Assembly (NCBI GenBank): GCA_951217055.1
Contig: OX578279.1
Coordinates: 39,705,610-39,769,609, forward strand
From: Gerris lacustris
Taxonomy: Eukaryota; Arthropoda; Insecta; Hemiptera; Gerridae
Reading direction: 5' to 3'
Length of the DNA: 64,000 nucleotides
Positions 1 to 9,430 of this stretch are shown in pieces. Numbering within the stretch: position 1 is the first letter of the stretch; every line of letters starts with the position of its first letter. Made by a program: the position numbers and the translations under genes. The notes under the pieces were generated by a model that made no database searches, was not told the DNA's origin, and saw only the letters and a program-made list of their open reading frames with translations.

Positions 1-1508
1 AGAAAAAATTTCGTATCGTTCTACAACGAAAATTAAATAATTTCTTAAGCCATCAACTTCAGTAAATAATAAATAATGCTGGTGGATTTGAAGCCTCTTA
101 CAATATTTCTTTGTTAATTGCAAAAGCAGGATATTCACACGCCACTGGTGAAAAATTGACATAGCCCACCAGCAACTAAAAACTACGAAAATGAACTCTG
201 GAACAGTTTTAAAAAGTATTCCGCGCTGAAATTACTTCATACAACGTCGAATGAATGAAATGTCAGAAGATACTAAAAAATCCTAGATTTGTAAATTGAA
301 AATAAGTGTAATTTTTTGTGCAGTTTGATTAATCCACTTTTTGTAGAAACAGCATTTTGATGTTATACCTATGTTCGATATTATAAATCCAGTTTAAGAA
401 AAATTACAGAAGAATTTCTTTCAGCGAAGTGTTACAAATGTACACTACAAGTGAACATATATTTGTTTTGCATTTTTGTTTAAGTTTACACTGAACACTT
501 GAACCAATTAAAAGAAATATGTTATGTCAGCTATAGTGACTATACATGATAGGTAATTTCAGGCCAAATATTAAAAAAACAAAAAAAACAATACATCACA
601 CGATGACCACATTAATAAAAATCGAACTATTGTCCAATTACAGTATCTATACATCTGAAATCAAGTTTGTATCTGTTATCTGAAATCTTTTATAAGCCAA
701 TTTATTCTAATTTTTTGTCAGTTCTTAGCACAATTGTTATCTTTTAGGATTTTTAAGTGCAATATTTAAATTTCTGCTTACGTTTTATGCTGTATATTAA
801 TGGCAAAATGCAGGGGGTCGATGAAGAAAATAATTTTTTTAAAGGGGTCGATGAAGGAAAAAGGTTGGGAACCCCTGGGTTAGTTAGTCAAATATTACTC
901 CAAATCAAAGAGGCCTCCTATTAAGTGAAGGACTACCATCAATTTGATTTTTGGTCTACTTACTAAGTTAGAACTTAGGATCATGAAAATCACATTATCC
1001 ACCAAAGAGGGCGGGACATGGCCGCTCTCCACCGGGTTGTTTTTCAGTTGCCTATTGCCAAGCTATGTCCCGCAGACGAACTTAGCCAACCACATATTCT
1101 TAAAAGGCACCAAAATATTTGCTTATACACAAAATTCTGGCTTTATGTTAGTCAGACACTTTTTTGCACGCTATCTCCTAGACTATTTAAATAATAATAA
1201 AATAAAAAATTAACAAAATACCTCAGAAATAAGAAGCAGATTTAAAATGCTCTTTAAAGACTAGATAAATGAATCAAAACTATTTCGTCTTTGGATTTCA
1301 TAAACTGAACTTAAAAAAGAAATTATTTTAAAGTTTGAAAAAGATTTCATCCTTTACTTACTTTTATATAAATGAGAGATGGTCATCAGTCTTCCGTTAT
1401 CCTGCTGAACTTATTAAACGATTTAATTTATTATTAGGTAATATAAATTGCGTCATTATTTAAAAAACATTTCATGATACTTACCCTTACATACATTACC
1501 GTTTACAG
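1..1508. other. AT-rich non-coding flank before the upstream SLC17 last exon
   Basis: I see no convincing gene here. By analogy with the downstream copy this should be the last intron of the upstream SLC17 paralogue, but no counterpart of the preceding exon (34374-34609) is visible, so that exon lies left of the window or is lost. An open frame at 944-1213 (89 residues) resembles nothing I recognise and has no repeat or splice context. From about 1310 on the sequence aligns with about 35150 onward. Confidence 0.6.
790..877. mobile_element. Terminus of a hAT-like element
   Basis: Read on the minus strand the segment begins CAGGGGTTCCCAACC, a typical hAT terminal motif, followed by two near-repeats of a TCATCGACCCC block. 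The outer end is at 877, and the next 8 bases (ggttagtt) would be the target duplication. The other end is not in the window, so class and length are inferred. Confidence 0.45.
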
Positions 1509-1772
1509 GAATCACCTTGTTCTGATATACTTCAATATCAAGCTGAGCGAAGGAAAGGCTGGCAAAACGTGTTCTGGATCTTGTTTGCTATTGTTGTTAT
1601 ATCCAACTTTCCTTTCGTGATATTCGGGTCGGGTGACGTTCAGCCCTGGGATAAACCTGAGGATGCACCATCTCATTCTGATCTCCGTCGAAGAAGTACT
1701 ATTAGTGGTGGAGAACCGATCAGGGAAAAGTACAGGCACTACTATCCCGAACAAGCAATAATTAAGGAATAA
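1509..1772 (+). CDS. Last coding exon of an upstream SLC17/sialin-like transporter paralogue
   Basis: This 264-base exon follows a tttacag acceptor, opens in phase 0 and ends with TAA at 1770-1772. It encodes the final transmembrane helix (FWILFAIVVISNFPFVIF), the family motif SGDVQPWDKPE and a hydrophilic cytosolic tail ending EQAIIKE. It has the same length as the exon at 35339-35602. I count eight base differences, seven of them in the first 63 bases, giving four residue changes. It is the 3' end of a tandem duplicate whose other exons would lie left of the window. An AATAAA at about 1930 is a possible polyadenylation signal. The frame is intact, so the copy may be functional. Confidence 0.8.
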   Translation, partial: ESPCSDILQYQAERRKGWQNVFWILFAIVVISNFPFVIFGSGDVQPWDKPEDAPSHSDLRRRSTISGGEPIREKYRHYYPEQAIIKE

Positions 1773-1973
1773 TTGTTAAAAACTGATTGTGAAAGTTTAA
1801 TTTTGTAATTGCGCTTTTTGAGTTTTTGAGGAGCATAATATGGAATGACAAGGAGACTGAACTACCACTGATAAGGAGCGGCAGTTTAACCATCTCAATT
1901 ATTGAGCTCCGTCTTTTTAATTAATATTTAATAAATACCAACTGAGTTTTTAAACATTTGGTAAATTATATCG

Positions 1974-1978
<5 letters not shown>

Positions 1979-2045
<67 letters not shown>
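1979..2045. repeat. (TA)n microsatellite
   Basis: An uninterrupted TA dinucleotide run in the 3' flank of the upstream SLC17 exon. The paralogous place near 35715 has only a few TA units, so the run expanded or shrank after the duplication. Confidence 0.95.
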
Positions 2046-2048
<3 letters not shown>

Positions 2049-3080
2049 CTTAGTTTTATATAGATATTAAATCAAAAGTAGAATCGATCTCAGTCCAATT
2101 CCTGAATTTAAATAATAATAAGTATGCAAGATGCAAATTTGGTTTTGAAAGTCTAGTAAGGTTTGAATTCGATTTTTCAAATTGATCGTCAGAGTTTTTT
2201 CAGGAGGTTGAAGAGTTAATTCGAAATCAGAATCCCAAAAAATAACTTATTTTATTTTTTAATTTTTTGTTGTCAATTTGCAATACATATTTATTTTAGG
2301 CATATAAGTTAAAAGCTTGTGATGGTATATTTTAAATTATTTACCTTTATTTTAATAAAGGTTTTTAAAAATCTTTTCTTTTTTTCTTTTAAATATATTT
2401 TTTTCTTGCAGAGATTAATCACAATATGTTGTTACCCTATTTCGAAGAAGCCTTTATCCCTCTCAAAGACTAATTATGGACCAAAAGAAATAATATGTAA
2501 ACCGTTCCTGGCATAGCCCCTTTATTATAATTTTTAACGGGAAAAACGCTTTTAAATCTTCGTCTCCTATGGGAAAATGTCAATGTCAGAGGGCCTTACT
2601 GACTAAGATTCAACTTCTAGAAAAAAATGTCCTTTTTTTATTATTGGAAAATCTTTAGTGATAGTATTATTATTTTTGAAGTGTAAAGCGCTGTCCTTCG
2701 TGATTAATTAATTTATGTATTTAGAATATAATTTGGTAAATTTACTGCACAAAAATACTGTAAATACTTACTTACTGCAAATTTATTTAAAAGCTTTCTA
2801 TTTAACTCCTGAGTGAAAAAATTAATGAATAAAATCGCGTTTTCTGTTGTTCTTTAAATGTTAACTAGTAATAAAGGTTAAATATTTTTGTTGTTAAAGA
2901 CATTTTTTTTCTAAAGCTAAGTACAGATTACTCTGACATGACGTGTTCCCACGTCACGTCAGATAACATGGGACCACGTCAGACATGAGGCGGTGTTCAC
3001 ATTGTTCTGACGTCAGACACATGAAAGAACACATTTCGCACTTGTTGCTTCTCCCTTCAGTTGGTTTTGAGCCTTCTACC

Positions 3081-3255
3081 ATGAATGTTCTCCATGTTTT
3101 TGACATGCTGGATCAAGAAGAAGAGAAATGGCTGCTCTGTGTACTGCAGCCATTTCTTCTTCTAGAGAATGGATACATCTAATCAATGAGCAAGAAGAAT
3201 TCGGGGAGTTTTATAATTTAATGCCACAGCTTAAGAAGGAGCCTTCTTGCGTGAA
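3081..3255 (+). pseudogene. Harbinger transposase N-terminus relic (copy 1)
   Basis: A start codon at 3081 opens a frame beginning MNVLHVFDML that ends at a stop near 3181. In a different frame just before and after that stop, the sequence reads REWIHLINEQEEFGEFYNL, the N-terminal block typical of PIF/HARBI1 transposases (W-[VI]-H-x-IN...FGEF). The catalytic DDE region is absent, so it cannot encode a working nuclease. Confidence 0.6.
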
Positions 3256-3338
3256 TTTTGATTTCTATATTCCCGGTGTGTAGGGTCGTATAACACCGGA
3301 TTCGCCCGAACATATTCAATTAACATGTCTTCTTCCAT
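3231..3338 (-). pseudogene. MADF-domain accessory protein relic (copy 1)
   Basis: From the ATG at 3338 the minus strand reads MEEDMLIEYVRANPVLYDP followed by THREYRNQNSRKK. This is the start of a MADF (Myb/SANT-like) DNA-binding domain: LI..V...PVLYDP..REYR. Harbinger elements usually pair a transposase with such a protein in the opposite orientation, as here. The frame is cut after about 35 residues. Confidence 0.6.
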
Positions 3339-3807
3339 CTTCAAAAAAAAAAAAAAAATCACTAGAAAACGGTATGTAAAAAATGTACAGAGAGTAGTAA
3401 AATATAGTACCTGACTCTTCTGATGCCTTCCCACGACTGAAGAAATATCTGGAAGTTTAGATATCCCTCCCACGCGTCATAAGGCATGTGGCGTCAGATA
3501 GCATCATATCTCGCGTTCCCACGTCACGTCAGAACAATGTGAACATAGACTCACAAAACCCTGTGTTACTTTTTTATATCACACGCATTATGACGTGGGC
3601 CCATGTAACGTCAGAATAGTCTGTACCCACCTTCAAGGTGACTATTCTGACGTGACGTGGGAACACGTCACGTCAGATACCGTGGGACCACGTCAGACAT
3701 GAGGCGGTGTTCACATTGTTCTGACGTCAGACGTCTAGACACATGAAAGAACATACTTCGCACTTGTTGCTTCTCCCGTCGCGTCGGTTGGTTTTGAGCC
3801 TTCAATC

Positions 3808-4089
3808 ATGAATGTTCTCCCTGTTTTTGACATGCTGGAAGAAGAAGAAGAATAAATGGCTGCTTAGTGTACTGCAGCCATTAGTTCTTCAAGAGAATGG
3901 GTGCATCCTATCAATGTGAAGCGAGATGAATTCGGGGAGTTTCAAAATTTAATGCCTCAACTAATAGAAGATAAAGAGCGGTTTAAGTGGTTACCGGATG
4001 ACAAAAACGGAATTCTACCATCTCCTAAGCTTGGTTGGTCCGATAATAGAGAAACGCTCCACTCAATTCAGGGAAAGCATTTCGGCTGA
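3808..4089 (+). pseudogene. Harbinger transposase N-terminus relic (copy 2)
   Basis: The ATG at 3808 starts MNVLPVFDMLEEEEE and stops. After a frame change the sequence reads SREWVHPINVKRDEFGEFQN and then LMPQLIEDKERF, the conserved N-terminal segment of PIF/Harbinger transposases. The stretch after ERF diverges and stops at 4089. The DDE catalytic domain is missing. Confidence 0.6.
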
Positions 4090-4407
4090 GATACAACTTG
4101 CAGTTAAAAGTGCTTACACATAATTTTGAAAGTAGATTTCTGGGAAGAAAATATTTATTTTCTTTCCAGAAATCTGCGGTGATTTTACCGCAGTGGTTTC
4201 CAACTTTTTAGAATTTTTAATTATTTTTTTTTACAATGTGCGTTTCGTTATAAAAAAAATATGGTAATCTCAAAAAAATGTAGGTAATCTTAAATATTCC
4301 CTTTTGTTGTTGGAATAGAAAACAAGAAATTATATATAACTATAAACTATGGATATAGTTTTTTATATATTTGTTTTTACAAAGTGCGTCCCCTATTTCA
4401 TCCCAAG

Positions 4408-4498
4408 CCTCCTTTCATGAATGTTGATTTCGATATTCCCGGTTTGTAGGGTCGTACAGCACCGGATTCGCCCGAACATATTCAATTAACATGTCTTA
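4408..4498 (-). pseudogene. MADF-domain relic (copy 2)
   Basis: The minus strand reads MLIEYVRANPVLYDP then TNREYRNQHS and a stop. It is the same MADF start as in copy 1, here shortened further. Confidence 0.5.
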
Positions 4499-4911
4499 AA
4501 AAGAAATCACCATCCAAAAAAAATCCATCTTTAAAAAAAAATCACTAAAAACGGTATGTTAAAACAGTAGTAATAAAGCACCTGACTCTTCTGTTCTGAC
4601 GCCTTCCCACGTCTGAAGAAATATCTGGAGCTTTTGATATCCTTCCCATGCGTCATAAGGCGTGTGGCGTCAGATAGCATCATACCACGCGTTCCCACTT
4701 CACGTCAGATCATTATGATGTGGGCCCACGCATTACCACGTCACGTCAGAATAGTCTGAACGCACCTTAAGATTCATCCTACTCTGTAACATAGATAATG
4801 ATAAAATTGATTAACTTTCCACGAGTAATTAAAAATGCAGGTGCCTGCTGGTTAGAAAATAAGGGTTTTTTGCTAACCCTGTTAAAAATTCAATGTCTAT
4901 ACATTCTGCTA

Positions 4912-5367
4912 GAGGTCGACCAAGAAGTCATGGAAATGTGAGGAGTGCGCTAGTGTCGTCATGTACAGTCAGTTTTTGATATAATAGACCACGGTCAAAA
5001 AACACAGTGTTGTTCTTTTGTTAATTAATAATTTTATTTTTGATAACTTCTATATTTTTTTAATATTTTATGCAAAAGGCAACACTGTACCTGATAAGAA
5101 ATCACTAATAATGTACGATAATATCTTTATAATATTATTATTCATAATAATATTCTTTCAATTTAAATCGATTTTCTTCTTTCATAATCTATTATTTCTT
5201 CCTCTTTATTTCTGAGTTATTTGGATTTAGGACAGGTGTGACTATAATTCGTATTGCATAAAAACAAACAAAACAGGAAACCTAACAGATTGGAAACCTT
5301 CTTGTTGTTGTTATTCGTGAGATAATGTTTGTATTCTGTAACTATGTATGTATTATACAATAAAGTA

Positions 5368-5428
<61 letters not shown>

Positions 5429-5572
5429 CGTAACTGCGCATGTCATACAAACTAGAAATGGGTATTGTATTAGCACCCGACTGTACTGACTTCGGCACTA
5501 CTCGGAAGTTCCGATTTTAAACGAAGTTAATTTTTCTGTTTCTCCCGTGTTCATGACTTCTTGGTCGACCTC
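4912..5572. mobile_element. Mariner-like MITE (TA target) with an internal poly(A) tract
   Basis: Perfect 21-bp terminal inverted repeats (GAGGTCGACCAAGAAGTCAT plus G at the left, its complement at the right) are flanked by TA at 4910-4911 and 5573-5574. The paralogous empty site at about 39500 reads tgctagtataagg with one TA, which confirms insertion and a 2-bp duplication. No transposase is present. A run of 49 A at 5375-5423, 10 bases after an AATAAA, suggests that a polyadenylated retrocopy landed inside the MITE. Confidence 0.75.
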
Positions 5573-5597
5573 TAGTATAAGGTTTTGTAGAATAGTT

Positions 5598-5613
5598 GGG
5601 GGGGGGGGGGGGG
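5598..5613. repeat. Poly(G) tract of 16
   Basis: Homopolymer in the duplicated block. The paralogue near 39523 has only a short G run. Confidence 0.9.
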
Positions 5614-5689
5614 AGTAATGTAAATTGTTGATATGAGATGTGAAGGTGACAAATGTATTCAGCTGCCACATGCTCCTCTAGGGACGCAG

Positions 5690-6350
5690 CGAAATATCTC
5701 CGGAACCATGATAGATAGAAATATGTGGTTTTCAGGGTTACGAAATGGCTATAAATGCACTTTCAGAACAAATGATGAAAATTGGCTGTGTTCAGCAAAA
5801 GTGTGTGCAGTTTACATAATAAAAAAAAAAAAAAGTAAATAGGAAACAATATTTTTTGGACTAGATTTGGATTCTATGGCTAAATAAGAGAGTTTTTTAC
5901 TCTTGGAAATTTTTCACTCAGAGCATTAGTTTGCCGTCTGGAGAGCACTGAACCTGCTAAAATTAATTTTACAGCTAAAATAATGGATTTAGGGGAAAAA
6001 ATCAAGATGCAAAAAGTTATTATTTTTTGCTGTAATATCCAAATCCATTCTTAAAATCATGCATTATTGGTATTTTTTTCACGTTTTGAGCCCTGTGAAC
6101 ATTTAAAAAAACAAAAACAGTTACAAATAAGGTATGTATTTTAGTCTTTAGTAAGTTTGTTAATAACGCGGAAGCGGAAATGATCTAAAACCGTTAAAAA
6201 CCAACTGTATCAACCTCTCCCATTAACTTTAACTTTCATAACTATTATAAAGTGCTCTTATCTTCGGTGTTATTCGTTGATATAAACAAAGTAACAGTTT
6301 CTGTTTACAGATATAAACTGAACTACTATGCATTTTTATATAAAAAAGTA
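5690..6350. other. Non-coding stretch, no feature recognised
   Basis: AT-rich sequence between the end of the duplicated block and the Penelope-like element. An open frame at 5633-5842 matches no family I know and begins inside the duplicated block, so I treat it as chance. Confidence 0.6.
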
Positions 6351-6401
6351 ATTAGTCTGTTCTGCAGTGGTTGGGTCCATTAAGGAAATAAAATCTCACT
6401 T

Positions 6402-6734
6402 TTGCAATATTTCGACCCCTCCTTGCCATGTCAAGATTGTCCAAGAGTGTACATTGGTGAAACCAGACAAACATGGGGTAATCGACTAAAACAGCACGAA
6501 TACAATGTAAAAGCCAAAAATGACAAAACGGCACTGGCAGTTCATAACAAGCAATTGAACCACCATTTTAAATTTTCAGACACAAAAATATTAACTACTG
6601 AAACGAACGATAAAAAAAAAAGACTTCTGTTAGAAGCCTTGCATATATCGAAAAAGGATAACTACATAAATTTCAAGAAAGACTGCCGGGAATTAAATAA
6701 ACATTATGCCGGAATACTTTATCAGGTCAAATAA
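6402..6734 (+). pseudogene. GIY-YIG endonuclease domain of a Penelope-like element
   Basis: The frame starts with the end sequence and reads LPCQDCPRVYIGETRQTWG then NRLKQHEYNVKAK. The CxxCPxVYIGET...RLxxH pattern is the GIY-YIG nuclease domain of Penelope-like retroelements, including the two cysteines that precede it. About 110 residues remain and end with a TAA. There is no upstream reverse transcriptase and the first codon is TTG, so this is the broken 3' end of the element's coding region rather than a host gene. Confidence 0.65.
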
Positions 6735-7511
6735 CTGCAGTGAACCATTTCAATTTTAATTTTGTTATTTATAAATCAATATAAGCATTATTTATTTATT
6801 TGTAAATTGTTATTGTTAAGTTTGTTATTAGAAATTAACTGTTGCTTACTCTAGTGCAATTAGGATCATACTATTAATCTAACCCTAACCACTACTAAAC
6901 TCACACACTCTAGTCATATTTCCCTAATATTACCTAAAATATTTTTAATTGAATGGGACTAACGATTTGCCATTATTAGTTCCTACATTTTAGCTCCACT
7001 CACAAATGAATTTTTAACTTAATTATTACAATTATTTTGTTCAACTACTAAACCATTTAAACACAAACTACCTTAACTAATCTGAATCTGTCACATGATC
7101 AAACTTTGAGTATATTGAATTGTTGTAATGATAGCAGAAGGAAGGCAATTTTAAGTGTTTTTTAAATTATATTTTGGAAGTTAAGCTCATTAAAAAGTGC
7201 ATATATATCATAAGTGAAATGACTTTTACCTGACTTCAGTAAGTACGTACTATTCATTATCTCAAGATTAATATTTTTAATAACCTACATAACATGTGAC
7301 CAATACCAATAAATTGTTATCATTTTAGGAAGAAATGACGAGAATCGCAAAGATTCAATTAATATTATTCTGAAAATAACTAATAGAATGTAGGATAACT
7401 TCTAGTCAATCAGGTTAGTAAAACAAATAAATCTTCTTTTAACATGGTTTTACTTAATAATTAACACTGATATTCTATAAAACATTTAACATATTTATTC
7501 TACTCATAATA

Positions 7512-7647
7512 TAATGTAGGTTTTTAGAACGGTAATACATTTATTTTAATAATTAAACACAAAATGACAATGTAATTTTTTTTTTTGGATGACTTCTACT
7601 TTACACAGTTGTTTGAAAATACTGCAAGTAGAAGTAGTATTTCAACA
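7512..7647 (-). repeat. Copia 3' LTR
   Basis: 136 bp, near-identical to 8552-8695. The main difference is a shorter poly(T) stretch (plus strand) near 7577, so the LTRs differ mostly in a slippage-prone tract and the insertion is young. Confidence 0.85.
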
Positions 7648-8400
7648 CTTCCCCTCAACTGTGGTGTCGAGTTGAAGTCCCATGAGCTTGCTGAACTTCT
7701 CAACTTTAATTTTCCCCAGGCTTTTGGTGAAGATATCCGCTACCATGTCTTCCGTTTTGAGGTATTCAATTTTAATATCACCAGAATGATAGGCCTCTCT
7801 GATGAAGTGGTAGCGGACGTCTATATGCTTAGTACGAGGATGATGTCCCTCATTTTCCACCATGTGTATAGCACTTTGGCTGTCACTATACAGTATGGTT
7901 GGTTCTGTGGCATAACCTTTGGCGTTGGGATCCAATTCCTTGAGTAGTCTTCGAAGGTATGTGGCTTCTTTTGCGGCGCTGGTCATTGCTATATACTCAG
8001 CTTCAGTGCTTGAAAGAGCCACTACCTGCTGTTTTCTAGCCTCCCAGGATATTGGTCCACCAGCTAATTTAAATACAAAACCTGTGTACGACTTGCGATC
8101 ATTTGGTTGACCCGCCCAGTCTGCATCTACCAATCCTTCCAGTTTCCCTCCAGTCTTCCCGTAGAGGATGCCAGTGTTCGACGTATGCAGAAGGTATCGT
8201 AGAACTCCTTTTGCTGCGTTCCAATGCTGGATTTTAGGGCATGAATTAAATTGACTCAGTAAACTTACGGAAAAAGCAATGTCAGGTCTAGTACATGTCG
8301 CCAAGTACAGAAGAGAACCTATCAATTGCTGATAAGCGTTTTGATCGGCAGCTTCCCCTTCTTCTGTACTTGTTGGATTAAAATTATTTGAAAATTTAAT
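7642..8400 (-). pseudogene. Copia pol remnant: end of reverse transcriptase and RNase H
   Basis: The open minus frame runs from 8400 and first shows IGSLLYLATCTRPDIAFSVS, the conserved end of the Copia reverse transcriptase. RNase H follows with all acidic catalytic positions visible: LVDADWAG, ALSSTEAEYIA, LYSDSQSAI and the RTKHIDVRYHFIRE helix. Gag, protease, integrase and most of the reverse transcriptase are gone, and a TAG precedes the frame at 8401-8403. The frame runs through the polypurine tract, and its TGA stop lies inside the first bases of the LTR (TGTTGA). Confidence 0.85.
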
Positions 8401-8534
8401 CTAATAAGTTAAAATCTTAATCTATTAAATAGTAGAAATCTAGTTAAACCAATAATTTTATACAACTTTTCAATGTTGTATATGTTGTTACTCATATTGA
8501 ACAATTTTCATTCCATTAAACACGTTTCACGTAA

Positions 8535-8551
8535 CCTATCGGCCCATAACC
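8535..8551 (-). other. Copia primer-binding site
   Basis: GGTTATGGGCCGATAGG directly follows the 5' LTR on the minus strand. GGTTATGGGCC-type sites occur in arthropod Copia elements and are usually assigned to initiator tRNA-Met. The primer identity is inferred from family knowledge. Confidence 0.55.
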
Positions 8552-8695
8552 TAATGTAGGTTTTTAGAACGGTAATACATTTATTTTAATAATTAAACAC
8601 AAAATGACAATGTAATTTTTTTTTTTTTTTTTTTGGATGACTTCTACTCTACACAGTTGTTTGAAAATACTGCAAGTAGAAGTAGTATTTCAACA
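8552..8695 (-). repeat. Copia 5' LTR
   Basis: 144 bp, partner of the 3' LTR. In its plus-strand reading the poly(T) run is 22 bases against about 10 in the partner. Confidence 0.85.
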
Positions 8696-8855
8696 TAATA
8701 CAATAACAACACTATTTTCTAAGTGACAGATGACAGATGTGTCAAAAACCAAAACGTTTTATATGTTAAAAGTAGTTGTAATCATTATCTTTAAAATTTG
8801 TTAATGTCTTGTCCAGAGAATATTTATAATTGTAAAATCTAACATCTAAATAAAT

Positions 8856-8945
8856 TTTGATTCCAGTTTGAGAATGACCCAAGGAGGGGTCGAAATATTG
8901 CAAAAGTAAGTTTTTATTTTCTTAATGGACCCCAACCACTGCTGA
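8856..8945 (+). repeat. Inverted end of the Penelope-like element with a hammerhead-like core
   Basis: GAGAATGACCC, a short loop, then GGGTCGAAATATTGC. The GACCC/GGGTC stem followed by GAAA resembles stem II and the GAAA core of the hammerhead ribozymes found in Penelope-like element ends. The expected CUGANGA box is degenerate here, so activity is doubtful. Confidence 0.35.
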
Positions 8946-9430
8946 ATTGAATGCTACAAGCAACAATTTCTAATTTACTGTAATTAGTCAGATTGGTTCA
9001 AAATTTTGTCATTTTTACTTTGTTTAACGCCTTCATGATTTTTTAAAAGCATAAATATTTTAAAAACTTTTGATCACATGTGTATACTTATAATAACACT
9101 GTAAACAAGGGGGGAGGGATCAAAGTGATCTTTAACTAAGCCTAAAAATATGTGGCTAGCTGCGTTTTATCTGAATAAAAAATTACTGAAATGTTTAACA
9201 TTCCGTAATCGACCTTATGAACGAAGGTATTAAAATAAACTGCATCAGGATCAATCGGTCTATCAAGACACCTATATATAAAGACGTTGAATTAATTGGT
9301 TTGTAATCACTATAGCTAGAAGATATAAACAATTTTTATGTTGCCATTTCTTAAAGTTTGCTAAGGAAGGTTTGAAAGTAATAATTAACTATCAGTTGGC
9401 TTAGAAGAGTTTTATATAATATGTATTTTA
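8946..9430. other. Non-coding stretch, no feature recognised
   Basis: AT-rich sequence with a short purine run near 9108. No frame or repeat could be supported. Confidence 0.6.

Larger units (their letters stand above)
2915..3632. mobile_element. Non-autonomous PIF/Harbinger element, copy 1
   Basis: The left end reads AGCTAAGTACAGATTACTCT and the right end, reversed, reads AGGTGGGTACAGACTATTCT, so they are imperfect terminal inverted repeats that continue into a TGACGTGACGTGG-type stretch. A TAA precedes it (2912-2914) and TCA follows (3633-3635), consistent with the 3-bp TWA-type target duplication of this superfamily. The 718-bp body keeps relics of both Harbinger proteins, a transposase start on plus and a MADF protein on minus. 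It abuts a second element of the same family. Confidence 0.75.
3636..4767. mobile_element. Non-autonomous PIF/Harbinger element, copy 2
   Basis: A second member of the family starts only three bases after copy 1. Its left end reads AGGTGACTATTCTGACGTGA and its right end, reversed, reads AGGTGCGTTCAGACTATTCT. A TAA follows at 4768-4770. It is longer (1132 bp) and keeps more of the transposase start plus a decayed MADF frame on minus. The paralogous site at about 39361 has a single uninterrupted TAAGATTC, which shows that both copies together are an insertion. Confidence 0.75.
1310..5690. repeat. Left copy of the duplicated SLC17 3' block (paralogue of 35150-39605)
   Basis: The last intron, last exon, 3' flank and sequences out to about 5690 match 35150-39605 in the same order and orientation. 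Matching landmarks include the intron end before each exon, the stretch after the TA microsatellite, the GGGAAAATGTCAATG block (about 2570 and 36700) and the GATATGAGATG block (about 5631 and 39549). The left copy is interrupted by Harbinger and mariner-like insertions. The right copy carries other repeats at 36755-39300. Confidence 0.75.
7512..8695 (-). mobile_element. Internally deleted Copia LTR retrotransposon
   Basis: Two LTRs (7512-7647 and 8552-8695) flank an internal part of only 904 bp. The 5-bp target duplication TAATA is at 7507-7511 and 8696-8700. Read on minus, the LTRs start TGTTGAAATAC and end CCTACATTA. A primer-binding-like GGTTATGGGCC follows the 5' LTR and a GAGGGGAAG polypurine tract abuts the 3' LTR. 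Only the end of pol survives. The complete ends and clean duplication indicate a defective copy mobilised in trans, or an internal deletion after insertion. Confidence 0.85.
6355..8945. mobile_element. Penelope-like element relic, interrupted by a Copia element
   Basis: The left edge (6355-6425) and right edge (8879-8945) are inverted copies of one sequence containing GGGTCGAAATATTGCAAAAG and a CCAACCACTGC block. Next to the left copy lies a GIY-YIG endonuclease frame, the domain that ends Penelope-like polyproteins. The reverse transcriptase is missing, so this is a truncated relic. A Copia element with its own target duplication sits at 7512-8695, so the Penelope-like element is the older insertion. 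Confidence 0.6.

Noticed and set aside
944..1213. 89-residue plus-strand frame
   Set aside because: No family resemblance, no convincing splice sites, composition like the surrounding AT-rich DNA.
6885..6910. Telomere-like CTAACCCTAACC
   Set aside because: Only about two units and not extended; chance.
7585..8110. Plus-strand frames over the Copia element
   Set aside because: Shadows of the minus-strand RNase H frame.
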